From NCBI GenBank assembly GCA_965153355.1, contig OZ231126.1:31310001-31374000 (forward strand): 64,000 bases of DNA, read 5' to 3'. This DNA comes from Flaccisagitta enflata (taxonomy: Eukaryota > Chaetognatha > Sagittoidea > Aphragmophora). Every line of letters begins with the position of its first letter. The first letter of the stretch is position 1. The translations under genes were made by a program, and so were the position numbers. The notes under the pieces are model-generated. The model saw nothing but the letters and a program-made list of their open reading frames with translations, did not search any database and was not told where the DNA came from. Positions 12,090 to 24,611 of this stretch are shown here, piece after piece.

Positions 12090-12588
12090 AAAAACGGTAA
12101 GTTTCCTATAATTAACCCTGTTTCCTTGGGCTAAAATTGCAATGCAAAACCTCCGTCATCGGTGAAATTTGAATCCGTGCAAAACACCTGTTTGATACGG
12201 GCCTAACAGCGGAGGAGGTGGTTCTCAGAAAATAAATGAATCAACAGGCGAGAGAATAGACAAATGAATGATTAAATCGACACTTAAAAGGATGAAAGAT
12301 AAAAAGTGACAAATCTACGATGAATGTCACATCATGCAAATGAGCTGTAAAAACAAGCACCACACATAGATGATAGAAAAAAACCAAAGATGATGGCCAC
12401 CTGGAGGCACGAGCACACGAACACAAGAGGCAGTTCTATGAAGTTCAAAACGCCATCAAGCGTAAAGTCAAGTTATAGTTCTTGGTTAAATGATACCAGA
12501 AAAGATGTTGGAAGTTATCATCATTTTAATTCTTGCGTGCCTCATCTGAATTAAATCTGAAAGGAAAGAGAGAGAAAAGACAAGGAAA
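12090..12588. other. No gene recognised
   Basis: Unremarkable sequence without splice-supported frames or clear repeats. Confidence 0.3.
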
Positions 12589-12809
12589 CAAGGCCGGACA
12601 CACCGCTACACAAGTCACGTGCGGGTGGGCAGGGGTAGTGATAGAATAGGTCATCATGCTTTTGGGCAGGAGCAGTCATGCTAAAACCGCCCGTAAACGC
12701 CGAAACAGTAAAGAATAGTAAAGTTTGATGGCCGGATGGCCGAACTGACGAATGGACCAACAGATGGACCGACAGTCAAAGCGGGTTGTAGAGTCACGTG
12801 TACGCGACT
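12589..12809 (+). mobile_element. Family A short element, copy 1
   Basis: Head CAAGGCCGGACACAC, 5' arm near GTCACGTGCGGG, the spacer GGGTGGGCAGGGG, a GACC/GATGG core, then GTTGTAGAG and hairpin GTCACGTGTACGCGAC followed by TAAAAA. Confidence 0.8.
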
Positions 12810-13028
12810 AAAAAAGGAAGAGGAAGTAGGGTAGTTGGGAACAGAGAGAGAAAGAATGGACGGAAATATGGAAAGAAAAAAAAGAAATAAAGACGAAAGA
12901 AAGAGGAAGAAGAAAGGAGAACAGAAGCAGTAAGAGGTGAAAGGAAAAAAAGGAAGGAAACAGAGATGAAAGAAGGAAGAGTGAAAGCAGGTAGAAAGAA
13001 AATATGAAAGCATAGAAAGATAAAGGTA

Positions 13029-13622
13029 CAGTGGGGTTTGTGGAATAACAGCCTAAACTGGAGGAAGGTATTTAAATTAATTTCATTTGACAAATTTGAT
13101 ATTTGAAATTTAAGTTGTTCACTCCATGCTTTTGTCCCTGAGTTTTTTGGTTGCTATGGAAACCAAACTTATTTTTTCAAACATTTATAACCACTAAAAT
13201 ATCAATATTTTGAGAAATACTGTCAGGGAACATTGTTCAAAATTGAATTTGCTATAACTTTCCCACAGTATGTTTTGTAAGAATATTGCTCATTTGGCCA
13301 TTGCTAGGGGGCATCACACCTAGCAACCGCTAAATGATGCTCCCTAGCAACGGCTAAACAAGCAATATTCTTACAGGACATACTGTGGGAAAGTTGTAGC
13401 AAATTTAATTCTGAGCAATGTTCCCTGATAATATTTGTTAAAATATCGATATTCTAGTTATAAATGTTCAAAAAAATAATTTTGGTTTCCATAGCAACCA
13501 AAAACTCAGGGACAAACGCATGAAGTGAACAACTTATATTTCAAATATCAAGTTTGTCAAATGAAATTAGGACACTTAAATACCTTCCTCCAGTTTAGGC
13601 TGTTATTCCACGAACCCCACTG
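13029..13622. mobile_element. 594-bp near-perfect palindromic MITE, TA target
   Basis: The ends CAGTGGGGTTTGTGGAATAA and the reverse complement ending CCCCACTG are flanked by TA at 13027-13028 and 13623-13624. The arms stay complementary almost to the centre near 13320-13345, so the whole element can fold into one long hairpin. The CAGTGGGG terminus and TA duplication fit Tc1/mariner-derived MITEs. A related element lies at 40029-40670. Confidence 0.9.
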
Positions 13623-13857
13623 TAGGCTGAATGGACGACTAGGATGGAGAAAAAGAAAAAGAATGAAAAGAGAGAAGAGAGACAGCAAAAGGCGAAATAT
13701 CACAGCAAAAAGAAGGTCGTAAATTTGTTGTTGCGCCATCTTTTGATCAGGAATTGATCAGAACTGACGGAGTGTAAAGGGATCTCCCGATGTTCTGCTG
13801 CTGCTACTGCTGCTTCAATCAATGTTTAGGTTGTTGCTGTTTTTGATGTTGTTGTTT

Positions 13858-14090
<233 letters not shown>

Positions 14091-14092
<2 letters not shown>

Positions 14093-14808
14093 GAAAAAGT
14101 CAAAAAAGCTATCTGCCCTGGATGATGACATTAAAAAAGTTCAAAAAGCTATCTGCCCCAGATGATGACATTGAAAAAGTCAAAAAAGGTATCTGCCCCA
14201 GATGATGACATTGAAAAAGTCAAAAAAGCTATCTGCCCCAAATGATGACATTGAAAAAGTCAAAAAAGCTATCTGCCCTGGATGATGACATTGAAAAAGT
14301 TCAAAAAGCTATATGCCCCACATGATGACATTGAAAAAGTCAAAAAAGCTATCTGCCCCAGATGATGACATTGAAAAATTTCAAAAAGCTATCTGCCCCA
14401 GATGATGACATTGAAAAAGTCAAAAAAGCTATCTGCCCCAGATGATAACATTAAAAAAGTCAAAAAGCTATCTGCCCCAGATGATGACATTGAAAAAGTC
14501 AAAAAAGCTATCTGCCCCAGATGATGACATTGAAAAAGTCAAAAAAGCTATCTGCCCCAGATGATGACATTGAAAAAGTCAAAAAAGCTATCTGCCCCAG
14601 ATGATGACATTGAAAAAGTCAAAAAAGCTATCTGCCCCAGATGATGACATTGAAAAAGTCAAAAAAGCTATCTGCCCCAGATGATAACATTGAAAAAGTC
14701 AAAAAAGCTATCTGCCCCAGATGATGACATTGAAAAAGTCAAAAAAGCTATCTGCCCCAGATGATGACATTGAAAAAGTCAAAAAAGCTATCTGCCCCAG
14801 ATGATGAA
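14091..14808. repeat. 40-bp minisatellite, about 18 units
   Basis: Each unit reads AAAAAGTCAAAAAAGCTATC then TGCCCCAGATGATGACATTG. Copies differ by only a few bases. A GATGATAACA variant appears at 14441 and 14680, six units apart, which hints at block duplication. Units on the TTG side are more variable than those on the right side. Confidence 0.95.
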
Positions 14809-14881
14809 AAGGGAAGAAAAAAAAACCGCAGTGGGAAAAAATGTGGAGGAAAGAAAAACGAGTTTGAACAACCGCTAGACG

Positions 14882-14884
14882 AGA

Positions 14885-14955
<71 letters not shown>
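14882..14955. repeat. AG dinucleotide array
   Basis: Pure GA run bordered by GGGAGA. Confidence 0.95.
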
Positions 14956-14960
<5 letters not shown>

Positions 14961-15054
14961 TAAACAAACAGACAGACAACAGACAGAGACAGGATGACAG
15001 GCAGAAAGATGTAAAGTTTCAGACACACAGACACACAGATAGGTAGGAGGACAG

Positions 15055-15960
15055 AAAAAAGACGGACAGATAGACAGACAGACAGTTACTCAGTCAGACA
15101 GACAGACAAAAAGAGAAACATTGAGAGAGGGAACGTGGAAACAAAGAAACGGAGAAACAGGAGAGAAAAAAGAGAAACATAGGAGGAACAAGGGATGAAT
15201 AAAAGGAGGAAAGAAGAGGAGGAAACTGGGATTGACGACGTGAAGACCGGGAGGAAGGAAAGAAGAGAGAGGAAGGGGAAGACGAGGAAGACGAGGAAGA
15301 GGAAGATGAGGAAGAAGAGGGGGGAAGCGTAGGAGAGAATCAATGAGGCGTTTTACGCGTTTTACGTCAGAAACCAGAAAATCGGCCGCCAAAACTCAGT
15401 TTTTGTGGCAAACCAAAACATCCGAAGGTGGAATACGCAAAAAGGCGCGAGAAATGACGTAGAGACATATGGAAACACAATTAAGAGGAGAGACAGACGG
15501 ACAGACATGCAGATACAAAGCCAGATAGACAGACACATTGACAAAGAGACAGACACATTGACAAAGAGACAGAGGGACAGACAGACAGATAGAAAGACAG
15601 ACAAACAGAGAGTTAAAAGCTAGACTGACAAAAAGGGAGACAGAACGACATACACAAAGAGATAGAAAGACAGAAAGACAAACATTCAGACAGACAGATA
15701 GATGGACGGACAGACAGATAGGTACACAGACAAACACACAAAAAAACAAATTGCCAGACAGACTGACAGACAGACAGGAGCAAAGAAAGATAGACAAACC
15801 GACATTAAAAAAAAACACAACCAAACAGGAAGACAGACGGACAGACACAAAGAGAGACAGACTGACAGATTGACAGAAAGATAGACAGACTGACAGACAA
15901 AAAGGCAGACAGACATTCAGACAGACAAGCAGACAGACAGACAGACGGAAAAAGAGACAC
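15055..15960. repeat. Degenerate GACA/CAGA purine-rich field
   Basis: Imperfect CAGA units with A and G rich spacers fill nearly 0.9 kb. The long minus-strand frames of Cys/Leu/Ser/Val are repeat artefacts. Confidence 0.85.
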
Positions 15961-16348
15961 ATGAAAAGTAAATTAAGTAAGGATAGATTTGAAAAAGCCT
16001 CCAAAGACAGATATCGACATTATGTTTAACAGTTGCAACAGAAAATTTGATGAACAATTCACTTCCAATTTCAATTCATTGTTATTGACTATGGGCAAGT
16101 TACTTTATGATTTGACATCGAATATCCCATTAAGATTGAGAAAAAATAGCAACACAGTTGACGCAAATTGTGTGTCAAATTGTCTGTCACCACCGTTAGA
16201 AGTGATGAAAGAAAACAAGTTAGACAACACATGTGAAGGCAAATACGAAGTTAGAATTATGCGAGAACAGACGCGGAGACAGACAGATTCAAAGATATGA
16301 AAACACGCCACACAATACCGTGCCTCGCCATGCCATGTCGTCTGCATA

Positions 16349-16914
16349 CCACGCGTATAAAAAAAAAAAAAAAAAAAGACGCACCTGGTCATTTATTGAT
16401 AGAACAGACTAAAAAAATTGTTCTAAAATGTTTCCATTGAAAGTATTTTGAAGATTTTCAAATTTTCTTTCAATCTAGACCAGTCCCAGGTCTGTACCTC
16501 AAACCGTTTAGAAGTTACAGCCAGTCAAAGACAACTACTATTTTGAACACATGACAAAATACAAAATCATTAAAAAATTGTTTATTATTTCTTTATTTTA
16601 TGAAATTACTTTATGATAAACTTTCAAACATTTTTCAGTCAAAGTAATTTTAAAGATTTTCGAATTTTCTTTCATTCTAGACCAATCCCAAGTCCCAAGT
16701 TTTTCTCTTATGGAATTGTGAAAACAATTCTTGACTATTTTTACTCTTTTTTTTTTACTTCGCCCAAACGCCTCAAGATTAAAAGCTTTTTCTTTTTGAT
16801 TCTTAAAGCTTAAAAACTGGACTTTTCAATAGTGCAAAACATTTAACTTGAAATCAAAGAAAAAATAGCTAAAATGGTCATTTAAAAGTGCGTCTTTTTT
16901 TTTTATTCGCGTGG
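16349..16914. mobile_element. MITE with CCACGCG ends, copy 1
   Basis: The left end CCACGCGTATAAAA then an A-run and GACGCACC is mirrored by GTGCGTC, a T-run and ATTCGCGTGG. TA flanks both sides (16347-16348, 16915-16916). Inside, AATCTAGACC-type words occur twice in direct orientation (TCTTTCAATCTAGACCAGTC and TCTTTCATTCTAGACCAATC). Related copies lie near 44.0, 45.6 and 59.7 kb. Confidence 0.85.
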
Positions 16915-16994
16915 TATTACCGTGCCAGGCGTGCCTCAGTATGCTGCGCCGTCCACATACTACTGTTCCCTACCCAACTACGTCATAGCACGTC

Positions 16995-17140
16995 CGCTAT
17001 TTGCCTACCATTCGCCTACCATTCGCCTGTCATTCGCTCGCCATTCGCCTGCCATTCGCCTGCCATCCGCCTGCCATTCGCCTGCGATTCGCCTGCCATT
17101 CGCCTGCCATTCGCCTGCCATTCGCCTGCCATCCGCCTTA
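16995..17140. repeat. 11-bp minisatellite ATTCGCCTGCC
   Basis: About thirteen units with CCATCCGCCT and CATTCGCTCG variants. Confidence 0.9.
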
Positions 17141-17237
17141 CACTATTGAGCGCACATTCGAGTAGAAATCCAATTAGACACATTTGCTTATCTTCGCAAG
17201 ACGACATTCTGGCAATGCACCTGCAATGTCGCCTGGA

Positions 17238-17530
<293 letters not shown>

Positions 17531-18669
17531 GATGTCCATGGTATGGCGCTTTCACCCTATTTGTATTTGACGCGTTCTGCCAAATTGATGACATTAGGAA
17601 ATTGGGGGAACCAATAAAGACGTCGTCTTGATCTGAGTTCTTGATAACTTTCTACTGTAGAGTCGCAGCTGCACCTGAACTGAGAGCAGTAAATCTTTGT
17701 GACAATCGTTCTGTTCACTTTGTTAGCCACCGGTAGTGGGATTGATAAGACTACATTAATTTTTTGTCAATCAAAACCTCAACAATCCGGTAAATTTCTG
17801 TAAATTTTATCTAAGAAACAAGATTAGAGATGTGATTGAATGCCGTTCCCCTTATCGACTTTCTCCATGCAACTCACTGCAGAATGCCTTTTAAAGGTTG
17901 TCTTTCAGTATGCAAATTAGTCTGAGTGACTAATTTGCATAAGCATATGCATCTTAATGAGTTTCAAATTGCATCAAGTTTAAGGTGATGATAGTAAATG
18001 TTGTTTTAAAAGCCATTGTCTGAGTTTCAATCCAAATTTCGTATTTCTAAGGGAGGAAAATGACTATTTGGGTGGAAACAAAAATAAAACGGCCAATCAA
18101 CGTTAAATTAAGCGCAATTGACCATATTTACCAACATCCGTTTACGAAAAAATCTCTTTATAACATCTTACAAGATGCATATGAATGCATCGCAACCACA
18201 AAAATAGTCAAAAATACTATTTTGATTTTTGACTACTCCAGGCTAACTTTGTTTATGTGTCTTGGAGCGTTTCTCTGTCTACGCCTGGGGTGTATGTTTC
18301 AGGGAAAATGATAGCCTCTCTTAATGGGCAGGGTCGCAACTTGCAAGATGTAAAGTGACAACTCAATGACGACAGTTGTTAGTCGATAAGACGATAGTCG
18401 TTCGTCGCTGGTCGTCTCTGTGTTGGTGAGTGGTGTACGCTAGAAAATTTGATCACCATGTCCATTTGATTCACTAGGGGCTGTCGGGGGGGGGGGGAGT
18501 TAGCTCGGTGGTGACGAGCGGGCTTTTTTAAGAGTTTAATTCCCCTCTTCGCCTTGAGGTGTCCTTTTAACTGAGGTGGAAGGGCGCATCCTTGTTCCGG
18601 ATATTAACAAAGGGTTTCCTGGGTAATTCCCGCAAACATGATGTCTAGCTAGAGGGAGGGAGGACCATA
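17531..18669. other. Mostly unannotatable; small hairpin at 17910-17941
   Basis: ATGCAAATTAGTC and GACTAATTTGCAT form a perfect 13-bp hairpin around 17910-17941. The open frame at 18060-18311 resembles no family I know. A G-run at 18487-18500 is followed by low-copy sequence. Confidence 0.35.
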
Positions 18670-19103
18670 CACGCTTTTCCTTATATAAGAACACTGTTTA
18701 TAAGAACATCAGCCTCAGCTTTAGCCAAAAAAAAGAACATTAAAAGAACATGCTGAGCCTCAGATTTTAAGATAAGAATAATATTTAAAAAAAAACTAGT
18801 AAAATTAGATGAAAAACCCAAAATGATTGATATTTTGATAATATTTTTTATAATGATGATTCATTATTTATCAAATATCAATCTTACATTTCTTTTTATG
18901 TAATAAAATCTTTTTTTTCAACAATTGCTTCAATTATATCATTAAGATGATGTAAATATATAATTATAAAGAAATTATCTTATTCAAAAGTAAGAACATG
19001 TTAAGAATGCTTGAGCCTGAAAACAGGGCTAAAGATAAGAACGCCGAGGCTCACTTTAAATAAATTGTTTAAAAAGCCATGTTCTTATAAAATGAAAAGC
19101 GTG
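18670..19103. mobile_element. 434-bp TIR element, TA target
   Basis: CACGCTTTTC and GAAAAGCGTG face each other and are flanked by TA. Next to each end TATAAGAACA-like words repeat, and GAGCCT/GCCTCAG words lie inside both arms. A fragment of a related sequence occurs at 63730-63826. Confidence 0.7.
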
Positions 19104-19123
19104 TATAGTTTGTGGACAAAACG

Positions 19124-19208
19124 ACAACAACAACAACAGAGACAACAACAACGACATCAATAACAACAACAAAGACATCAACAACGACAATGACAAAAAC
19201 AAAACAAA

Positions 19209-19250
<42 letters not shown>

Positions 19251-19347
19251 CCACAACCACAACCACAACCACAACCACAACCACAACAACAACAACAACT
19301 ACAACAACGACCATAATAACAACAACAACTACAATAACGACCATAAT

Positions 19348-19442
<95 letters not shown>

Positions 19443-19462
19443 CCACAACCACAACCACAACC

Positions 19463-19507
<45 letters not shown>

Positions 19508-19600
19508 GCAACAGCAACAGCCACAACCACAACCACAACCACAACCACAACAACATCAACAACAACAACAATAACAACAACAACAAAAACAACAGCTTGG
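19124..19600. repeat. CAA trinucleotide field with ACC and CAT blocks
   Basis: CAA runs alternate with CCACAA and CAATAA blocks. Open frames in all phases come from the absence of stops. Confidence 0.95.
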
Positions 19601-19922
19601 AGGATGAACGTTGCTTATCTATTTACGCGTTTCTTTTTGGTTGCTAGTTACCGCATTGTGACAACAGATGATTCCACACCTGGAAATGTCAAGTTCGCGA
19701 AACAAAAGAACAGCTTTGCTGCTTTTGAGTGTCATAGATATGACGAAATGCTTCAGCGCTCGCTACACAAGTACACTGTCAGTCTGTCATGAAAAGCGTA
19801 CAAGTCAACTGTCGTTTGCATTCTCTTCAACTTGTACCATCTTGGAAAAAAACTCCAGTGAAACCCCGCCTCCGAGTCAATTGCACGCGACAAGACCGCC
19901 CCTAACCAAGATGCTACACAGA

Positions 19923-20029
19923 AAGAAGAAGAAGAAGAAGAAGAAGAAGAAGAAGAAGAAGAAGAAGAAGAAGAAGAAGAAGAAGAAGAAAAAGAAGAAG
20001 AAGAAGAAGAAGAATAAGAAGAAGAAGAA
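19923..20029. repeat. GAA trinucleotide array
   Basis: GAA run ending directly at the head of a family A element. Confidence 0.95.
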
Positions 20030-20391
20030 CAAGGCCAACACCTATAAGTCGCGTGCGAGACTTACAGACTAAGAATGACTTAGAATGACTTAGAATGACT
20101 TAGAATGACTTTCAATGACTTAGAATGACCTAAAATGACCAAAAAGGACTTAAAATGACTAAAAAACCTAATGACCAAAAATAACTTAGAATAACTTAAA
20201 ATGACTTAGAATGACTTAGAATGACTCAAAATGACTTAGAATAACTATAAATGACCTAAAATGACTTAAAATGACCTAAGAGTTGTCGTAATAGTACAAA
20301 AAAGTAAAGTGTGACGGACCAACGGACGGACCGACGGACCGACGGACCGACGGACGGACGAAGCGGGTTGTAGTGTCGCGTGCACGCGACT
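20030..20391 (+). mobile_element. Family A element, copy 2, with 10-bp ACTTAGAATG core
   Basis: Head CAAGGCCAACACC, 5' arm GTCGCGTGCGAGAC, then an array of ACTTAGAATG-type decamers (20070-20280), GTGTGACGGACC, a GACG core, GTTGTAGTG and the palindrome GTCGCGTGCACGCGAC then TAAAAA. This subtype, with the decamer array replacing the usual G-rich spacer, recurs at 50391 and 56071. Confidence 0.85.
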
Positions 20392-20393
20392 AA

Positions 20394-20822
20394 AAAGAAG
20401 AAGAGAAAAAAGAAGAGGAAAAAGAAAAAAGAAGAAGAGGAAAAAGAAGAAGAAACAAAGAAGAAGAAGAAGAAGAAGAAGAAGAAGAAGAAGAAGAAGA
20501 AGAAGAAGAAGAAAAAGAAGAAACAGAAGAAACAGAAGAAACAGAAGAAAAAGAAGAAAAAGAAGAAAAAGAAGAAAAAGTAAAAAAAGAAAAAGTAGAA
20601 AAAGAAAAAGTAGAAAAAGAAAAAGTAGAAAAAGAAAAAGACAAAGACAAAGACAAAGACAATAACAAAGACAAAGACAAAGACAAAGACAAAGACAAAG
20701 ACAAAGACAAAGACAAAGACAAAGACAAAGACGAAAAAGAAAAAGACGAAAAAGAAAAAGACGAACAAAAAGATAGAGAAGAAGAAAAAGAAAAAAAGGG
20801 AGAAGATTAAAAAGAAGAAGAA
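20394..20822. repeat. GAA and GACAAA purine arrays
   Basis: GAAGAA units, AAACAGAAG units, a GACAAA hexamer run (20640-20730) and AAAGACGAA units in series. Confidence 0.9.
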
Positions 20823-20825
20823 CAA

Positions 20826-21100
20826 GTGACGCGGGGTCACAATATCGTTGCGGACGGGTGGCCAGGGGCATACAACCCCCAGCCTCACCCCAACCCTACC
20901 CCCAACCACTCCTGCCAATCACTCACACACTCACACACATAACAACAACAACAACAACTGCGTGTTTTTCGCGTTTTCAACGCGAGTGTGATGGACCGAC
21001 CGACGGACTATTGGGATCGACAGATCGACCAATGAATCAACGGATCAACGGAAAAACCGACCAACCGACAAAGCCCCTTATAGACTGGCGTGTCCGCAAG
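20826..21100 (+). mobile_element. Family B short element, copy 2
   Basis: Head GTGACGCGGGGTCACAATAT, arm GTTGCGGACGGGTGG, a CACACA/AACAAC interruption, GACC core, CTTATAGAC and a partly decayed hairpin ending GCGTGTCCGCAAG. Confidence 0.75.
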
Positions 21101-21650
21101 AAGAGAATAAGGAAGAGAAAAGAAAGAAACAGAGGAAAAGTGGTAATAAAAACCGGAAGCGGTGGTGGGAGCTCAAAACACTTTTTCAATGGAGGCCTTT
21201 TGCCCATTGGCCTTTTCGTCTACCATTCCAAAATCTTCCACTTATGCTTCCATTTTAGAAATCAGTTAAGCCTTACGGATAGATGTCAATTATTTGTACC
21301 GCGGCCACGTAAATTGACTATCTGCTCAATGAGTCATTCCACAAAAATAAAAATCGTTTGCTATTCAATTCTTAGAAATCACCGGCTTCGGGTGAGTTGG
21401 TCCTGTCAATTTTGCCAAATGCTATCTAAAGAATGCAAATCAATCCAAAAAGTCTTTGATCGAGAAACGCTCACCGATGGATATCACTATATCGGTATCA
21501 TTTGTGCATGAAAGCCATTATGTTGCCCCTGCACTCATTCTCTTTGAGGGAGGGTGGGGGGCAGGGTTGAGTTTGATGACCAAAGCGCAAACAATTCAAT
21601 TGGCAAATTGAGCAAAAAGATAAACAAAAGTCAATATCTCAACAAAACAA

Positions 21651-21870
21651 GTGACGCGGGGTCACAATATCGTTGCGGACGGGTGGGCAGGGGCATCAAA
21701 CTCCCAACCACATCCAACGCCCCACGCAACCCCCCTTCCAACACAGACACAAACACAAAAAGCTTTATAAACGATCGTTTTCTCACTTTTTGACTCACAG
21801 ACAGACGGACGGACGGACGGACCTACGGACGGACGGACAAAGCTTCTTATAGTGTTGCGTGTCCGCAACT
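21651..21870 (+). mobile_element. Family B short element, copy 3
   Basis: Complete: head GTGACGCGGGGTCACAATAT, arm GTTGCGGACGGGTGGGCAGG, C-rich spacer, GACGGACG core, CTTATAGTG, hairpin GTTGCGTGTCCGCAAC, then TAAAAA. The arm GTTGCGGAC pairs with GTCCGCAAC at the end. Confidence 0.85.
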
Positions 21871-22029
21871 AAAAACCTCGCGGCATCACATGGGTCAAAT
21901 TTCGACCTCCCCTTATCTTGTTTCCTTTTTGAACAGCAAATACAATAAGTCAATTGAATAATGAATTATGAAAAATGGACCCGTAATGAACCACCCACTG
22001 GGCGTGTGAGTTGGCTTTCTTGTGAAAAT

Positions 22030-22217
22030 AAGGCCGGGCACACGGATACCCCAGTCGCATGCGAGTGGGCAGGCGCAGTAATAAAGAAAGTAACTAGGGC
22101 ATTTGGGCAGGAGCAATTAGCTCAAAAAGCTCAAAAGCTCAAAATAAAAAGGGACCCAACCAATCAACCGACCGACCATCTGACGGACGGACGGACCTTT
22201 ATAGCGGGGTGTAGAGT
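22030..22217 (+). mobile_element. Family A element, copy 3, hairpin lost
   Basis: Head AAGGCCGGGCACACGG, arm GTCGCATGCGAGTGGGCAGG, second G-rich block GGGCAGGAGCA, GACG core, GGTGTAGAG, then the sequence departs before the hairpin. Confidence 0.75.
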
Positions 22218-22582
22218 TCTTACAGATTTGTTTCCAAAATTCCATTTGATATTGACGCCACTTGTCACAGCTGCACTTCCTGCTGGTGCGTGCGAGGCCA
22301 ACATCACCCAGATGGCCGTGACAAAAGAGCGTGTTGGCGTTGAGGTGGTTCTCAATCGAATCAACGCATTTTTTCAATGGAGGCTGGACCTACCAGGCAA
22401 GCGAGTATATGGGAGGAGGTCTCCCAGTAGAGTGCTGGGTCGGCGTACGAAGGATGTTGGAATGTTATGAAGGACTTAATGCGTTATGTGCAATTGTTTT
22501 GATTTCTGTAGAAAATCTTTTCCATTCAAACGATCATAACTTTTGTTTTTTGATGAAATTGGTGACCAAAATGTAGTGTTTT
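22218..22582. other. Low-copy sequence, no gene assigned
   Basis: A plus-strand frame reads LPAGACEANITQMAVTKERV and continues to about 22470, and begins after a TTCTTACAG acceptor-like site. I recognise no family and find no partner exon, so it is not called as a gene. Confidence 0.25.
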
Positions 22583-22825
22583 TCTACACCCCGCTATGTC
22601 GGTCCGTCGGTTGGTCAGTCGGTCGGTCAGTCGGTCGGTCGGTCGGTCGGTCGGTTGGTCGGTCGGTTGGTCGGTCGGTTGATCGGTCGATCAGTCCTCA
22701 TTTTTCTTTTTTGGCGTTTTTGGGCTTTTTGAGCATATTGGGCCTGCTCAGGTGCCCTGGTGACCTTCTCCAGCACTGCTCCAGCCCATCAGCACGCGAC
22801 TAGCGTAGCCGTGTATCCGGCCTTG
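22583..22825 (-). mobile_element. Family A element, copy 4, with CGGT core
   Basis: Read on the minus strand it has the head CAAGGCCGGATACACGGCTA, a spacer with GGGCA blocks, the GACC core (CGGT on plus, 22600-22690), and the GCGGGGTGTAG word before a truncated terminus. Confidence 0.75.
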
Positions 22826-23277
22826 TTGTTTTTAGTGCAACCGAATTGGTCAAGCCCATAAAAAGTTACGGTGAGTCTAAGTTAGGAAAGAGAAAACTAT
22901 CTGATTGTGCAAAATGTCTTGAACGCTATCTCTTCCATAGTGCCTCCAGAGGCATTATGAATTATTTCTCTGGCAAATGGTGGCCAAAATTCAGTTAGAG
23001 GAATCCCATATTGAATATTGATCGAATTTCACTCGACTGATGTATTATGATTAGTCAACTGGATTCAAAGGTGGAAACATTTTGATTTCGAAGATAGTAA
23101 TACAAGCGCTGAAATACATAGCATTTTTCATGCCTGATATCAGGTTATGACGTGACCCAATACGTTCACCCGCACCTACACAACACTTCCTGTATACTAA
23201 TAAAGGCGGCTAATCGCCGACCGGAAAAAAGTCGTAAATGGGAGTTTATTTTTTTCAGTGCAAGTTCCACCCTGTTA

Positions 23278-23467
23278 ATCCATCTGGTAAAAGATTTACG
23301 GCAAAGACACCTTTCAAAACCACTTTCCCATGCTCAGTAACTGCGTGGAGATTTCCGATAAAATAGGGGCAAAAAAATTCGCTTACAAACTTTTCTTCCA
23401 ACACCCCTCTTGTCATAGGTTGTAAGTACAGGCCACATAATGCAATCTCCACTAGATAAGGTAACTT
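23278..23467 (-). pseudogene. Unrecognised coding segment A, copy 1
   Basis: The minus-strand frame reads KLPYLVEIALCGLYLQPMTR and continues to a C-terminal NLLPDG. It matches the plus-strand segment at 28617-28826 along about 60 residues with mostly conservative changes (Ile/Val, Ile/Met, Ser/Asn). A stop lies a few codons upstream, and after NLLPDG the two copies diverge. I recognise no family. The adjacent palindrome array (23470-23995) is shared by both copies, so the whole block moved or duplicated together, in inverted orientation. It could be an exon of a host gene family or part of a large transposon. Confidence 0.5.
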
Positions 23468-23469
23468 CT

Positions 23470-23995
23470 AAAGCCTTTATCTCCTAAACGAATTGAGCAA
23501 ATGACCTCAACTTGGGCTCATTTTAAAGAAGTTTGTCTGCTCTTGAAAATGAGCCACAGTTGAGGTCATTTGCTCAATTCGTCTAGGAGCAACAGTCGTC
23601 CAAAGTTGATGTTATTTTCAGAAAAATGGCAAAGACCCTTGCTACTTTGAGAGTTTGTATCTCTGAGACGAATTGAGCAAATGATCTGAATTTGGGCTTA
23701 TTTTACAGAGCTGACAAAACTTTAATAAATGAGCTCAGGTTGAGGTCATTTGCTCAATTCGTTAAGGAGCAGCAGTTTTCCATAGTTGATGTTATTTTCA
23801 GAAAAATAACAAAGACCCATACAACTTAAAGAGCGTGTATCTCTTAAACAAATAGAGCTAGAGACCTCAACTTGGGCACATTTTAAAAAACATTTGTGCT
23901 CTTTAAAATGAGTTTAAATTGAGACAATTTGCTCTTTTTGTTTAGGAGCAACCATCTTTTAAAGTTGATGTTATTTTCAGAAATATGCAAAGATG
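23470..23995. repeat. Tandem array of palindromic ~179-bp units, copy 1
   Basis: Three units, marked by GATGTTATTTTCAGAAA near 23609, 23788 and 23968. Within each, GAATTGAGCAAATGACCTCA and its reverse complement form arms of about 45 bases around a short loop. So each tandem unit is itself a hairpin. The inverted counterpart is at 28110-28622. Confidence 0.85.
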
Positions 23996-24019
23996 CTCAA
24001 AATTATAGAAGCTTTTATT

Positions 24020-24489
24020 TTCAGTCCGTCTGTCCGTCCATCCCTATGTACACCCCCCATGATGCCTCTCAGGCTCAAGTCTGGCTCTTTCAGGTCTGAA
24101 ATCAGTCCTAAGAGACTCAAATCATCCCTCTCAGACCTAGAATCACCTCTCTTGGGTTCAAAACTGGCTCTCTCAGGTCTAAAACCAGCCTTCTTACACC
24201 CAAAATAAACCCTCTTTGGCCCAAAATTAGCCCTCTCACACCCTATGTAAGCCCTCTGAGGCCAGTATTCAGCCCTCTCTGGCCTAGAATATGCCCTATG
24301 AGGCCTCAAATTTGCCCTTGCAAGCCTAAAATCTCAGGATGGATGATTGTGAGGAAATTCACCTCTGTCCTAAAGGACATCGGCTCTGTTGGGCTGCTGC
24401 CCTGCTCTCACTCCACTTCATCAGCTGATCCTTCTGAGCAGTGAGCAGGGCATTGGGTACCGCTGACCAAGTGCGATCCTGGGATGACT
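24020..24489 (+). mobile_element. Family D element, copy 4, left end lost
   Basis: Begins inside the CCGTCTGTCCGTCC stretch; the core holds about 20-bp units of the CCTCTCAGGCTCAAATC type. The right side has GAGGAAATTCACCTCTGTCC, GGACATCGGC...GCTGCTGCCCTGC, GGGTACCGCTGACCA and the terminal stem ATCC-TGGGAT then GACT. Confidence 0.65.
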
Positions 24490-24496
24490 TGTTACT

Positions 24497-24611
24497 TTTT
24501 TGGCGTTTTTGGGTATCTTAAGCTCACAGCTCCTGCCCAAATGCCCTAGTGACCTTCATCACTGCCCCTATCCACATGCACGCGACTAGGGTAGCTGTGC
24601 ATCCGGCCTTG
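24497..24611 (-). mobile_element. Family A fragment directly abutting D copy 4
   Basis: On the minus strand: CAAGGCCGGATGCACAGC, the arm GTCGCGTGCATGTGG, GGGCAGTGATGAAGGTCAC and GGGCAGGAGC. The GACG core and hairpin are absent. Confidence 0.7.

Noticed and set aside
14708-16004. Long minus-strand frames rich in Ser, Leu, Cys and Val.
   Set aside because: They are translations of AG and CAGA microsatellites.
22218-22470. A plus-strand exon beginning LTDLFPKFHL.
   Set aside because: No family match, no partner exon, and it directly follows a truncated mobile element; kept only as unassigned sequence.
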